Shown here one piece after another: positions 33,409 to 46,077 of a DNA stretch of 64,000 nt. The notes below the pieces were generated by a model. It had not been told where the DNA came from and ran no database searches. It saw nothing but the letters and a program-made list of their open reading frames with translations. The number at the start of each line of letters is the position of its first letter. Position 1 is the stretch's first letter. The position numbers were made by a program, and so were the translations under genes. Source of the stretch: Phragmites australis (taxonomy: Eukaryota > Streptophyta > Magnoliopsida > Poales > Poaceae); the NCBI RefSeq assembly GCF_958298935.1, contig NC_084942.1, positions 8,873,501 through 8,937,500 of the forward strand, read 5' to 3'.

Positions 33409-36046
33409 TGTGAGGAAACGCCCAGATAATATTCCAATTAGTCACTAAGTCAATCATTTGTGGAATCACAACTCTCGTGACTAACCAGAATATCACCCCG
33501 TTAGTCCCGGTATGTATTTCTTTCAGGATCGGAACACACGCCTTTACAACAAGCACATCATCACAAGACATAATAAAGAGTGAGTGATTATATTAGATTA
33601 CAAGTCTTTAAGTAGATTAAACTTTTACAACAAATACATGTACCGAACATTGTTAGAGTAGCTACACAACAAAAAAAATACATGATAACAAAAGATGAGT
33701 AGCGCCATTTTCCCTAAGGCACCACTCCAAAATAACAACACACTGAGTAGACTGTACTACCCTTGTCCGTCACCAACATCAGCGGGTGTAAAGTAGCCAA
33801 AAACTAAGTCTTCCTCACCTTAGAAGCAAACAAAGTACATGAGTATAAAGATACTCGCAAGACTTATTCCATAATAGGCACTTATAAATAGCTCAACTCC
33901 AAGGAGAATGCATTTTGGAAAATTAACAAGGACTCAGCTGCAACGGTTAAGTAACTTCATATGCAAAAGCGATTTGGGCTCAAGTGTCAGCATCTACACC
34001 TAACCAAGACTTCCTTGTAACTTGAGATCATCAACATAACCAAAACTGTACTTGTACCATATTAACTCATCATCAACATCACCATCCACTAGCCATCATA
34101 CCACAATAACATCCCAATCGAATCTCTACGATTGATGCGAATGGTGCTTAATCGACTCAAGTAGGCCTAAAGCATCCAAGACTCCCTTCTCGAGCCATCC
34201 CTATCGCCCACTCAAATCTCATCTTATCCTCACTGACTCACACATCCCATCATCATCTTCATGCAATAGAAGTAAGCCCTAAGCTTGCAAACGATGGTCG
34301 AACCACCACTCGACTTCTACCGGTGACCTAAGCCTTGCTAAGCACAACGCATTCGTTTTAGGTTAGACCATTAAGTGCTATAACCAAGGTTACCATGGAT
34401 CAAGAGATATCAATACCAAGGAAGGGCAATGCAACAATTAGGATCTACTCCCAAAACCCGACACAAGACTCATTGACATGCAAATATACATAAGCATCAC
34501 TTATCAATTGACACAATATATGATCCAAAATAATAGGATGAAAATGCTTAGATGCTTACCTTGGTTCTCAGTTTGATCACAATTCACAGCAATGAAATCC
34601 ATATCTCCATTGATCACGCCCGCATTACCCTTTGGTCCTTCGTTCACTAGAGAAGAACACATGAAATGTCATGAGCATGAATGAGGTGTAGAGATGTATG
34701 CTGCCAGATGCATAACAATATAAGAAGTAGCACATCTACAAGTTCAAGGTACAAAACACGCGAAGAAACAACAAAATTATGATCTGAGTAACATCGAAAC
34801 TTTTGATTTACATCGAAATTTCTGACTTGGAAGTCGGAACTTCCGATAGATCAAACCTTCTGAACCTTTTGAATTATTGGCATTCGGTTAGCAAAAAGTT
34901 TAATCGGAAGTTCCGGTATGGAGATTGGAACTTTCGATCGTGTCGGAATATCCAACACTTCTCAAAAAACAGTCACTCGGTTAGCAATCCTAGTTAATCA
35001 AAAGTTCTAGTATTTAGATCGGAACTTCCAATCTGGTCAAAAACTCTGGATTTATACACGACCATCACTTGGGTTACCTCAAGTGTAAACCGGAACTTTC
35101 GATATACATATCCGAACTTCCGATACCTTCTAGAACTGCATTTTTGTGACGATTTCTTGATCGATTCGATTTGCATGTTAAACCTTGAACCACCTAAGCA
35201 TGCATAGGCCCTAATACACGGGTTCTAGACCTAATGCACTCACTGGAACCACAAGACACTAGCTCAAACTCATCTAAACCTTCATTCTAGTTCTATCCTC
35301 TCAAGAACGAGCATGCATCAACGTTCTTCAATTTTGCAGCCCCTAAACTCAAAATCTAACCAATCAAAACGTGCATTCTCACAAGGATAACCGAGGAGAC
35401 TTACCTAAATCTTTGCCAAAGCTTGCATCCGTCGATTTGGGGAAGAAACGAAAGAATGGCTTGGAGAAGAGGAAGGCAAGGTGCTGAAATTTCAGAAAAA
35501 ACTAGTGTGACGAATTTGATTACAACTCCCTCAAATCTTCATGCCTATGAGAACGAATTGGATGGATTGGAAGCTAAGGGGAAGGGGATTGCAGTGGTAA
35601 TACATGCATACCTTGAATCATGTTCTTGAGTTGGATTTTGTGAAGAAATGGTGAGAACTTGAGAGAAAGGGGGAGGGGGCAGCAGCTCCTGCTGCTTGTG
35701 GCATGTGGGAGGGAGAGGAGAGTGATTGAGGGAGAGAGAGGGAGGTGGGGCTGCTGGTGGGGAAAAAGGGAGGGGTGGTGGGGTCGGCCAAAAGTGGGCC
35801 CCACTCGTAAGAGAGACAAGTAATTTCAGCTGAAAACTAAAATCAAGTGTAGTGATTAAAACTTTTAAGCAAGACGCGAACTAAAGATAATTCTAACGTC
35901 GATTATTTTTAAAACGTATAACAATATCAAAACACCAATTCAATAACAAGCCAAAAATCCAACATGCTTAACAAATAAACATAATGATTATGATACTAAT
36001 GACATACTTATGCTTAATGATATTATTAGGATTTTGGGATGTGACA
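33409..36046 (-). repeat. 5' LTR of the minus-strand element (2.64 kb)
   Basis: Minus-strand ends are TGTCACATCCC...TTTCCTCACA (TG...CA). The interior holds several near-palindromic copies of a cggaacttccg-type word between about 34840 and 35130, and a splice-donor-like AGGTAAGT near 35397-35404. Confidence 0.75.
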
Positions 36047-37007
36047 GGTTTGGCCATACTTGCCAGTTTTGGCACCTCCCTTTGTGTTGTGACTATGTTG
36101 GCGCCATGCCCCCCCAATGCTAGCAACTAAATCCATGTTAGCCAGTTGTTTTTGCACTCCTTCTTGTTCAATAGCCGGCCCTTTTTCCTTTGTGTTCAGG
36201 TCTGAATTTCTGTTGGAATTACCATCCTTTTTCACACAGTAGACCCTTTTAACCACCTTTCTACCTCTCCCATCACCTAACCGATTCCTTGGCTCAAATC
36301 GGTCTTCTCTAGAGTGAGATAATCTGTCGAACACCGGTGGCCTAAGTGCTGTCCACCCCGGATGGAATGTCTTTAATGGCATTGGAGGTGGTGCCCTCGG
36401 GCCATACCAGCCCCACGACGGACAAGGAGGAAACACCATATGAGGAGGTCCCCACGACATGGGAATCGGTGGCCCGAATGGAGGGAACGGAGCTGCTACA
36501 TGAAAGTCCTCCCATCACCTATCCCAACCTTCAAACTCATGTCTTGGAGGTGATCTTGGTCATTTGAGATTACTTGGCCGACTAGAGACCTTGTGACCAG
36601 CCTTACCATGAGTCACTAGTCAAATGTTTTGGTAATTCCTCGTGGGCGGATGATGCAATAAAATTTTGAATCAGCGTTTTGATCTTTGGTTATCCTTCGT
36701 AGTAATAATAGCTCGGGATTGCAAATTTTTTTTCAATTGTAAGGGGATTTTCGAGTATTTATCTAAAGGAAGGAACAAACGAGGATAAGAGAAAATTGCT
36801 TCTAATTTGTTTTGTCCTCGTACCTGCTGATCATATTTCTTCGACTGATAGAGTCTATGCTATTGGTGAAGAACAAACAAAAGTTCTTTGGAATAGCAGA
36901 ATACAAAATTAATAAGAAATGCAAAAAAGAAGAAAAAGGCACCTAATCTCACCTCCTTCTATACCATAAAGAAAAGAACCAGATATTTTAACCCTTTTCT
37001 AAAAAGG

Positions 37008-37151
37008 GTGGTTTTCTGGTCCTCCGCAAGTACTTGTGGATTCAAAAGCTCAAGAAAAGAATCACCCTATGCTGGTCAAAGAATAGCAGTAGATGCTATT
37101 CGTACAGTGGGTTTGCAATGAGCAGAAGTTATGGTAAAAGGTGCTGGTAGC
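37008..37151 (+). pseudogene. rps11: Plastid rps11 fragment
   Basis: Translation gives [17 protein letters not shown], then [18 protein letters not shown], a TGA, and AEVMVKGAGS. This matches the central part of grass plastid ribosomal protein S11 as I know it. It begins and ends within the gene and has a stop. It is non-functional nuclear copy material. Confidence 0.8.
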
Positions 37152-37155
37152 TGTC

Positions 37156-37290
37156 TATTGAATCATTGCAATTGATGTTCGATCTCGACGAGAAGGAAGA
37201 GATCTTTGAAAAGTAGGTTTTTATGATCCGATAAAGAATCAAACTTGTTTAAATGTTCCTGCTATTCTCTATTTCCTTGAAAAGGGTGCT
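37156..37290 (+). pseudogene. rps16: Plastid rps16 exon 2 fragment
   Basis: Translation reads IIAIDVRSRREGRDL, a TGA, then [19 protein letters not shown] and LYFLEKGA, the body of plastid ribosomal protein S16 exon 2. It follows the rps11 piece within five bases. Two TGA codons stand at Arg positions (CGA to TGA). Confidence 0.85.
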
Positions 37291-39927
37291 TTCCGAAGTT
37301 TCCTCCCGGGGCCCTTAAATCATTGAATTCATAGGCATAGGGGCGTCCCAGGCAGTGGTTCATTCAATGAGAAAGAAAGACAGGACGACAGGATTCGTCG
37401 TGTCATTATATTTAGCCAAAAGCATTTTAAATGTGGGCTTCGGCTTTTCAACCCTTTCGATGGTTTTCCTTTTTCTTTCATTCACTTTCCAATGACCAAA
37501 CTACGTGCTTTTTGGCTTGGTCATTTTTCGTCTACCACTTTGTGCCCTTTCCTCACCGATAATCACGTTCTTGCCTTTAGTAGAATTAGCTTGAGATGGC
37601 CTAACCAACACCTTCTTCTCCTCGAGATCTATTGGATTGATAGGAAAAGGTTGAGTGTCTAGCTGCATTTTGTACTCTTGGGGAACATCAATCGTCCTTT
37701 ATTAATGGCTGATTAAGTCTGTTGATGAAAAATATTGCAATCATTAGTAGCATGAGAATAAGAGTTATACCACTTGCAATATGCACACCTTTTTAATTCT
37801 TCAGGTGTTGGTATAACATGACCATTAGGCAACTTGATCTGCCTTTCCTATAATAAGTAATCATAGATCCTATCACATTTAGCAACATCGAATGTATATT
37901 TTATTTCCTCCTGCCGATTCTTTTGTGGAATCAACTTTAATGTAGAGCAAACGAATGGTCTAGATTTAAAAGCCCATGCCCATTCGGCTGCACACATGTC
38001 TACACTATCATCATCTAATGATTCAGAGTCATGATCAAGTAGATTAACAACGGGACGATCAATTCTATTTTTTTCATGAAACTTCTGAAAACTCATAGAC
38101 TCCTTAGCACAATTTTGTTGCGCCATTGCTTTTTGGAACACTTAGACTAACATCTAGGAAATCATGAATCGCTAGCTTTTTCTTTTAAGTGAGAAAGTAA
38201 ACCAAAATAAGCTAGATCAGTCAAGTCGCAGTCAGAAATTATCAAATTAAAACATCAGTTCCTTGTATCCCTAAACCTTTGAATATAATCAGCAACAGGC
38301 TCATTATATTTTTGTTTAACCGATGTTAAATGCGATAATCTAAGCTCAATGTCCCCAGTATAAAAATACTCATGGAATTTTTGCTCTAATTGAAACCATC
38401 TATAAATAGAATTAGGTGCTAGAGAAGTAAACTAGGTAAATGCAGGGCTAGATAATGATAAAGGAAACAATCTCAATTTTAATGCACCACTAGCACTAGG
38501 TTCACCACACTATAAAATAAATTGACCAACATGCTCTAAAGTGGTTATACCATCATCTCCAGTGAACTTAATAAATTTAGGCACTCTAAACCCTTATGTA
38601 TATTGAACATTATCATAGAAAGTGGGGTATGATCTTTGATATGCACATGCTCGACCTTTAGGTTCTATCCCGAACTTCTCTCTCAAAGCATTAACTACTT
38701 GCTTTCCAATATTTTCAGGCCCCATATATGGCTCGACCGTAGGCGGAGGTGATGTCCCATCAACTGGTTGTTGTGGCCTAAAAACATTGGGTTGTAGCGT
38801 TTCATAGGCATATGTAGTATGGTTTAGTTGTGCATATGTTATATGTTACAGAGAACTATTAAAATTACTAGTAGGTAGTGGACCATATGGAATGCCGAAC
38901 CCTTGAGGTGGCACAGGAGGTATATTGTATGCTACAGTGCAGTACAAAAGGGGTTTGCAAGTTTGCTGAATTTTCTCCCATACTTGTGGTTGCCAACATT
39001 TGGTATGTAATATTAGCATTCACATACGATGAAGGCATAGAGGATGCAGACTCGAGTATAACAGTATTTGGAATAGTATGTGGTGATACATTGTGACCAA
39101 CCGAACTTAATGCATTAGTTCGGCTATGTATATGTTGCACTAGCACACCATGTAGTGTAACTTTAGATGGTGTACCTGCTGTCGGTGTGTTAACAAGCAA
39201 GGAGTCATGCTGGACGCTGCTATCATTGCCAACATGGGAAGCATTAGCATGAGGCAAAACAGGTTGTTTTAAATCTTTTTCACTTTGCACTTCAAGACCC
39301 ATAGCCTTAAGACAACTAGATAGCAATCTATCCAAGGTATTAGATACAGAAAAACCTACCTATTGATTAATCATCAAAGCAACTTGCTCTACAGTAAGAA
39401 GTGCATTATTCACAGTGGGAGTTACCTCGGGCTTGATGTAAACAGGTGTGAAATCTCCCTCTTTCTAGATGACGCCCTGTCTCATCTATTGGTAACGCGA
39501 TGCAAACGCCCTATCAAACTCTATCTTCTGCTTCTCATATTCTTATTGTGCCTCCTCATCTAGCTCCTCAATGGTAGGCACAATGACGGTGTCGATATTG
39601 ACCTCGGATCCATTTGTCATGGCGGAAAAGATACCATGCTAAACACCGAGTACCTCGTGCGAAATATCCAGCGAGTAGCACCCAGGATACCCTGGTCGTG
39701 GCGCTACATCATCGGATCTTTGTCATCACCCACGCTCGGGAGGGACCCTACCAGAGCATGGATGGCTGGCGGCTTGTCCTTGGTCATCGAGATTAAGAAC
39801 ATGTACCAATATAGATTAGAAAAGAGAACAAGACTATAGGAACTAGGTAAAAGAGATAAAAATAAAAGGTAATGGAAATTGTGTTTGATCCATTGGATGG
39901 TCCCTTCAATCGGCCATGACCCTCTCA

Positions 39928-39935
39928 TATTTAAA
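39928..39935 (-). promoter_or_regulatory. TATA-like box, minus strand
   Basis: Minus strand TTTAAATA followed by TGAGAGGG, about 310 bp before the gag ATG. Confidence 0.4.
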
Positions 39936-40338
39936 GGGCGACAGGTCTTAGCCGTAACAAATCAAGACTCCTAATTCAAATTGAACAGGACTTACAGATA
40001 TGATTCAGTTCTATCACTTCATCTCTAAATTTTCTACTACTAACATACATTTTCTATTTGACCACTAAGATTCCCATATATCTACAAGTATCCTTTATTG
40101 TAGTTCGGTTTTACTGGATTAGACCACCTGCCTAATCGAACACCTACTCACATACCTCCTGCTTGGTTCAAAAATGTGCTTGAACTTCGACCAACCCTTC
40201 TACTTGCTCGGAGACTAGCTGTTCGGTTCAACGTGCTCAAAATTGGCCGGTTATTCTCCGGTCCAACCACCTGCTCGGGGATCACATGCTCGGTCTGACC
40301 AGCTCCTGGAATTAGACCAGCTGCCCGATTCAACCACT

Positions 40339-40466
40339 ATGGTCGGAGATCACCGTACCTGGAGATCATCGTGGTCGAATACCACCGTGGTTGGAGATCA
40401 CCGTGTTTGGCGATGACTGTGGTCGGAGATCACTGTGCTCTGAGATGACTGTGGTCGGTGATTACA
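40339..40466. repeat. 16-bp tandem repeat, 8 units
   Basis: Strict 16-bp spacing from 40339: units are forms of gtggtcggagatcact, with starts at 40339, 40355, 40371, 40387, 40403, 40419, 40435 and 40451. It lies in the presumed U3 of the minus-strand gag element. Confidence 0.9.
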
Positions 40467-40500
40467 TTCTCGATCACGCATAGTTTTTCCCTAATAGAGC

Positions 40501-41282
40501 ATTCTTTTTTCAGATTCAAAGCCAAATAGCATTTGAATCAGCTTCATCCATAAATTCTCATCGTTAAACCAATCAATACTGCAATGACTACTATAGATGT
40601 CAAATCTTGTCATCAACACCACGGTAAGCAGGCTGGCACAAAATCAGTACATGTAACCTTGTCTAGCCATCTACAAGATCGTTGGTGGTACCATCGACAT
40701 TCAATCATGAGATCATTGCCAGAACAGTTGAGATGTAACGTCTAACAGCGACTAGAACTGGCATATCACAGCAAATATTTGGTAACAATTAATAAAAACT
40801 AAAACCATGTGTGAAGGAGGACGGGAGGAGATGATACAACGGGGTGGAACGCACACCAATTACCAACTCAGTATTATGATGGGGTTTTACCCATGATAAT
40901 AATCTCTCATTCAGTTTCACCCACCAACTCAGTATTCACTCTTCACCTTCCACTCTATTTATACACACTAAGAGCATATCCAACAATCCATATCACCTAG
41001 CTATAAGAATGTCCGTGTCATATTTTTTATGTCGAGAAGAGTTAATACAAGGAAAATTACTAATTTGTAGTCAGTCAATAGTGCATTCCAAGACGTATGT
41101 AAACTTTTAATATCCTATTACTTGCAGACTTATATTAAATTAGGAGAAAATGCTATAGCTAGTTTATTGAAAGGGTTATTCATTATGTCAATTATAGATG
41201 ATATGAATATTTTTTATAGCTAGTGGTTAACTTTTAATATCCTTGCTCCCGCAAGTCGTCTCACTGCTTCTGGAGTGCACCG
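40501..41282. other. Gene-free DNA, possible MITE end
   Basis: No gene. The word gagcatatccaacaatcca (40972-40990) resembles the end of common grass MITEs; its partner was not found. Confidence 0.25.
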
Positions 41283-42289
<1,007 letters not shown>

Positions 42290-45075
42290 GGATATTCACG
42301 TGAAGATTGTTTCTTTTTGGTTATCTAGCACTGCATTTACTTGATTTATTGCTCTTGCACCAAATTCTATTCATATATGGCCTCAATCAGAGCAAAAAAT
42401 TTATGAATATTTTTATACTGGAGATACTAAATTGAGATTATCATATTTGACATCGGTTAGGCAAAAGTACAATGGACTTGTTGCTGATTATATTAGAAGG
42501 TTTAGAGATAAAAAAAAACTAATATTTTAATTTAGTGATATCTGATAAGGATCTTGTTGAGCTAGGTTTTTCTGGATTACTTTCTCATCTTAAAGAAAGG
42601 TTAGAAGGGCAGGAATTCCTACATGTTAATCAAGTTTTACAGAAAGATCTGGCTCAAGAAAGCCGTTCTAAAGACTCTAGAGGTTTTAGAAAGTTTAATG
42701 AGAAGAATAAGGTTGTTCAATCCGGTGTTAATCTAATAGAATATGATTCCTAGTCATCGGATGATGTGAGCATATATGTGTGTAGCCAAATGGGTACGGG
42801 CTTCAAAATCTAAACAATTCATTTGCTCAACTTTAAAGGCAGTTCCACAAAAGAATCGACAAGACACTACGTAAGAAACCATCAAATGAGACATGTCATT
42901 AGTGACGGCTTCTCAGTATACGTCACTAATGCACTATTAGTGACGAGTCTAGTGACAACCCGTCACTAATGTGTGGCCCGGGCTGGGACCGGCCAAGACC
43001 CGTCACTAATGAGGGTTCATTAGTGATGGCGAGAGAACGACCCGTCACTAAAAATATTAGTGATGTGTCACATTAAAGTCTGTTACTAATAATTCAATCA
43101 TTAGTGACAGGTATATGGGGCACACGTCACTAAATGTAGCCTACTCATTAGTGACGGGTCGTTATGATACCCATCACTAATATTAAAGTAATTAATGACA
43201 GGTCATAGTTGTTACCATCACTAATGACTAACTCATTAGTGACGGGTGTCCTTATCACCCGTTACTAATTTTTTTGCTGGCCACTACTATCTGCTTGACC
43301 AGTCTTATCCGCCCATTTCTCTATCTCGACTACTCTCATCTCTGCTCAAGTCCACTCGCTTCCTCCTCCCACCGCCGCCGCCATTCGCACCTCACCACTG
43401 ATGCTGCCGCCATCCTCCCCCCTCCACCACAACCCGATGTACCTCTACCGCTAGAGTTAGGGCGATGGATCAAGGTAGTGGCGGGGGTCGTTGCTATCAC
43501 CATGGAGGACTTGGATGGATCTTGACAACTCCTCCATCGGCTCGTGCACCAGGCGTACACTACCCTCCAGGCGTTCCCCCACCAACGTTCCCCCACCGGC
43601 TACGATCGAGACCGATTATAATAACCTCTTTTCTTTTTCTCCCTCATTGTTAGGCTCATAGTAACACTAATTAGGACACAACAATTTAATTAAGTTTATA
43701 GTATGTTAGGCTCAATTCATATCATCCTGTCATGTTGGTGTTGAAACCGATTGTATGGCTCAAAGTGGTAATCCCTGTTATAGGTGGTACTGTACCTTTG
43801 TTGCAATCCACTCTAGATGGAAGGAATTTTGTGGAGCTATCTATCTCTTTTAACATACGTTCAAGGGGAGAAAGTAGTGGGGATATCACTAATGAATTGG
43901 TCACCAGTGACGGGTTATGGTTAGAACCCGTCACTAATTACCAAGTACCAGAGACAGGTTGGAAAGCTACCCGTCACTGGGGATTGATAATTAGTCACCC
44001 ATCACTAATGACGGTCACAGTGACGGGCAACAGGCCTTCTCAGGCCATAGGAGATGCATTTAGTGACAGGTCTCAATTATGACCCATCACTAGCGACCGT
44101 CATTAGTGACAGGTCCCAACCCATCACTAATGTTTTTTCATTAGTGACGCAATAAGAGTGGCGGGTGCGATAACCGTCATTAATGTGTTGTTCTGGCATA
44201 GTGAGAAGAAATTAAGTATACCTTGATGTTGCTAAATAATAGAATCTTTGATTATTTACTACAGGAAAAACAAATTAGATCGTTTGATAATTATAGTATA
44301 CCACCATCTGAAGAATTAAAAAGGCACACATATTGTAAATAGCATCATTCTTATTCTCATACCATTAATGATTGCAATGTTTTTTGTCGACATGTTCAAT
44401 CGCCATTAATGAAGGACGATTGAATTTGTCTAAAGTCCAAAAATATAGCTAGACCACAATTCCTTTCCTATCAACCTGATTGATTTTGAAGACAAGAAAG
44501 TGCTTGTTCAGCCATCCCAAGTTGAATCTACAAAAGGCAAGAATGTTGTGGTAAATAAGGGGGGGGGGGGGAGGGCACAAGAACACCAAATTCTAGGGCT
44601 ATGCAAAGTGTTAGGCCAAATATGATCAAACTGAAAAGCCCAAAAGTTGATTATTAGAAAGTTAATGAAGGTAGTTCATTACCGTCAAAAAGGCTGAAAG
44701 GTCGAAGCCCACATTTAAGGAGCTTTTGGCTGAGTATAAGGATGGCAAGACCGGTCAAAAAGGTGCTAGCAAGCCTAATGACCTCCAAAGATCACCTCCA
44801 AAGCAAGGGTTTGATGGTTGGAATCACCGACAGGAAAAAATTTATATAGTAGCACAATATCCTTCATTTGGGTCGCCAATGCCCATGCCATGAGGATCTT
44901 CTCCTGTCATTTTTTTTTCTCGTCGTCCATCATGAAGATTGTTTGGTCCATGGATGCCACTACCCCCAATGCCTTATAAACCATTCCATTCAGGTTGGAC
45001 AGCTCCAAGGAAACCAATGTTTGATAGATTGTCATGCCCTAAGTCGAGAAGAATAGGAAGAAAACCAAGGTGTGT
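42290..45075 (+). pseudogene. Gypsy gag, plus strand, broken by a CACTA element
   Basis: Same family as the minus-strand gag at 36047-39620. Motifs in order: IWPQSEQKIYEYFYTGD, LRLSYLTSVRQKYNGLVADY, LVELGFSGLLSHLKERL (42535-42753), the knuckle-like SYSHTINDCN (about 44360) and the Pro-rich end with PFHSGWTAPRKPMFDRLS (about 44975-45030). A CACTA element splits it at 42865-44203; removing it restores the order seen in the minus copy. Pol is absent because copy 2 follows at about 45095. Confidence 0.75.
42865..44203. mobile_element. Non-autonomous CACTA transposon, 1339 bp, with 3-bp duplication
   Basis: Ends are CACTACGTAAG and CTGGCATAGTG, with aga duplicated on both sides (42862-42864 and 44204-44206). 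Both subterminal regions are packed with direct and inverted copies of attagtgacgggt, the known architecture of grass CACTA (En/Spm) elements. The middle (43260-43900) lacks these repeats, is GC-rich and encodes no transposase, so the element depends on an autonomous partner. Its middle may be captured genomic sequence. Confidence 0.9.
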
Positions 45076-45094
45076 ACTAAGAAGGCCTCGATTG

Positions 45095-45530
45095 CTTAAC
45101 CAACTCGAGAAGACTAGTATCCAGGACAGATCTATCCACTTCTATGACAAGAAAAAGGAATCCCTATCGACTACTTCTAGATCGGAGGCGGTACATCACC
45201 CTTATATAAGGCGGGGACCCAGACCCTCAGGGGGAGGCTCTTTTTTTCTCAACTATTGGAGGCAGGCATCAGGACCATGGCGTTGGAGGAACTTGGCAAC
45301 TTTAGCTTTAGGTTAGACTAGATCCAATCTACTCCTTATAATAGGTTAGTCACATTGCCAGTACTCGAGCGAATACATACATACAATCATCCACATATGA
45401 CATAGGGTATTACTCCAACCGGAGGCATGAACCTGTATACATCGCGTGTGCCTCTTTTCATGCTCGATCTTTGATCCACGAAAGTAACCCTGTTATTTTT
45501 TGACATATTGTCAGGAACAAATCATCGACA
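45095..45530 (+). repeat. 5' LTR of copy 2, 5'-truncated
   Basis: Matches the last two thirds of the copy 1 LTR, including TATATAAG (45203-45210) and the end atcatcgaca. The first 200 bp are lost where it meets the gag at 42290-45075. Confidence 0.8.
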
Positions 45531-45532
45531 GT

Positions 45533-45550
45533 TGGCACGCTAGGTAGGGG
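45533..45550 (+). promoter_or_regulatory. Primer-binding site of copy 2
   Basis: TGGCACGCTAGGTAGGGG, identical to copy 1. Confidence 0.75.
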
Positions 45551-45573
45551 TCTTCTGCTTTTTAGGATCGACT

Positions 45574-45879
45574 ATGTCTCGAGTGCACATCAGCACCGGA
45601 TTCTTTGACGTTGGCTTCTACGACCAATTCGGGTCAACAATGATCACCCTCAAATCGCCCCTAGTTAGATCGAAGATCACATTCATAACTATGACCTTCC
45701 GTTGTGACCATCAAGGTGAACTGATCTACACCGATATTATTGACTCTAGGCAGTTGGACACATACCATGAGGTGGGACATCTCAAGTGGGATCCCAAGGA
45801 GCCTAATGCTCTCCAGTGCATGGACACCGACAACGATGAGGATGGCGATGGCGACACCGCTACCAGCCAGAGCAGTTGA
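45574..45879 (+). CDS. Leader ORF of copy 2
   Basis: An intact 101-codon frame homologous to 10479-10847, with FFDVGFYDQFGST near the N-terminus and YHEVGHLKWDPKEPN in the middle. It ends in an acidic tail. Unlike gag and pol in the same copy it has no stop or shift. No known domain. Confidence 0.5.
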   Translation: MSRVHISTGFFDVGFYDQFGSTMITLKSPLVRSKITFITMTFRCDHQGELIYTDIIDSRQLDTYHEVGHLKWDPKEPNALQCMDTDNDEDGDGDTATSQSS

Positions 45880-46077
45880 ATAGATTGATTTTTGTTCACG
45901 GCTAGGAGCCGATATCCCACATGCTGACCCAATGGCAGTGGATCCAAATGCTATGGTAAACATTGGCACAGAAATTCCTGAGGATCCAGCAGTGGTGATC
46001 GTCGCTCACGGTACCAGCGGTACCGGTGAAATACCACTAGAGACATTTGCAGCTAGAGCTTTACGTGTCCCTGACGC

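Larger units (their letters stand above)
32264..36046 (-). mobile_element. Non-autonomous LTR retrotransposon, 3'-truncated
   Basis: Read on the minus strand: 5' LTR (36046 to 33409), three bases, an initiator-Met-type primer site (33405-33394), a 210-bp leader, an ORF starting at 33185, and then a 313-bp piece of the LTR (32576-32264) that matches 35715-35405. Gag-pol is absent. The element entered the gag at 36047, where ggttt follows the LTR end. The rest of the 3' LTR is missing, so the far target duplication cannot be checked. Confidence 0.75.
36625..37403 (+). other. Plastid-derived insertion (NUPT), mosaic
   Basis: About 780 bp interrupts the minus-strand gag: gag homology stops near 36620 and resumes near 37403 when compared with the plus-strand gag at 44600-44800. 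Inside are pieces of two plastid ribosomal genes, rps11 and rps16, that are not neighbours in grass plastomes. The remaining 36700-37000 and 37295-37400 look organellar in composition but I could not assign them. Confidence 0.7.
36047..39620 (-). pseudogene. Gypsy gag, minus strand, broken by plastid DNA
   Basis: ATG at 39620 opens MTNGSEVNIDTVIVP, then, in broken frames: WFQLEQKFHEYFYTGD and LRLSHLTSVKQKYNEPVADY (about 38400-38250), VDMCAAEWAWAFKS and FDVAKCDRIYDYLL (37848-38141), a zinc-knuckle-like CAYCKW...SHATNDC (about 37790) and a Pro/Trp-rich end (36026-36460). It is the same family as the plus copy at 42290-45075. Pol is absent. It is interrupted by plastid-derived DNA (36625-37403) and cut at 36047 by the LTR element. 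Confidence 0.75.
39640..40500 (-). mobile_element. LTR or leader region upstream of the minus-strand gag
   Basis: Non-coding sequence directly upstream of the gag ATG at 39620, with a minus-strand TATA-like box and a 16-bp tandem array at the far end. This is the layout of U3-R-U5 for a minus-strand gypsy element. LTR ends were not fixed. Confidence 0.45.

Noticed and set aside
37008..37290. Functional rps11 or rps16 transferred to the nucleus
   Set aside because: Both are short fragments with stops, no transit peptide and no joined promoter.
40339..40466. CRISPR-like array
   Set aside because: Unit is 16 bp with no spacers; it is a plain tandem repeat in a plant LTR.
43274..44082. Open frames in the CACTA element as transposase
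   Set aside because: They are under 120 codons, contain subterminal repeat sequence and show no transposase motif.
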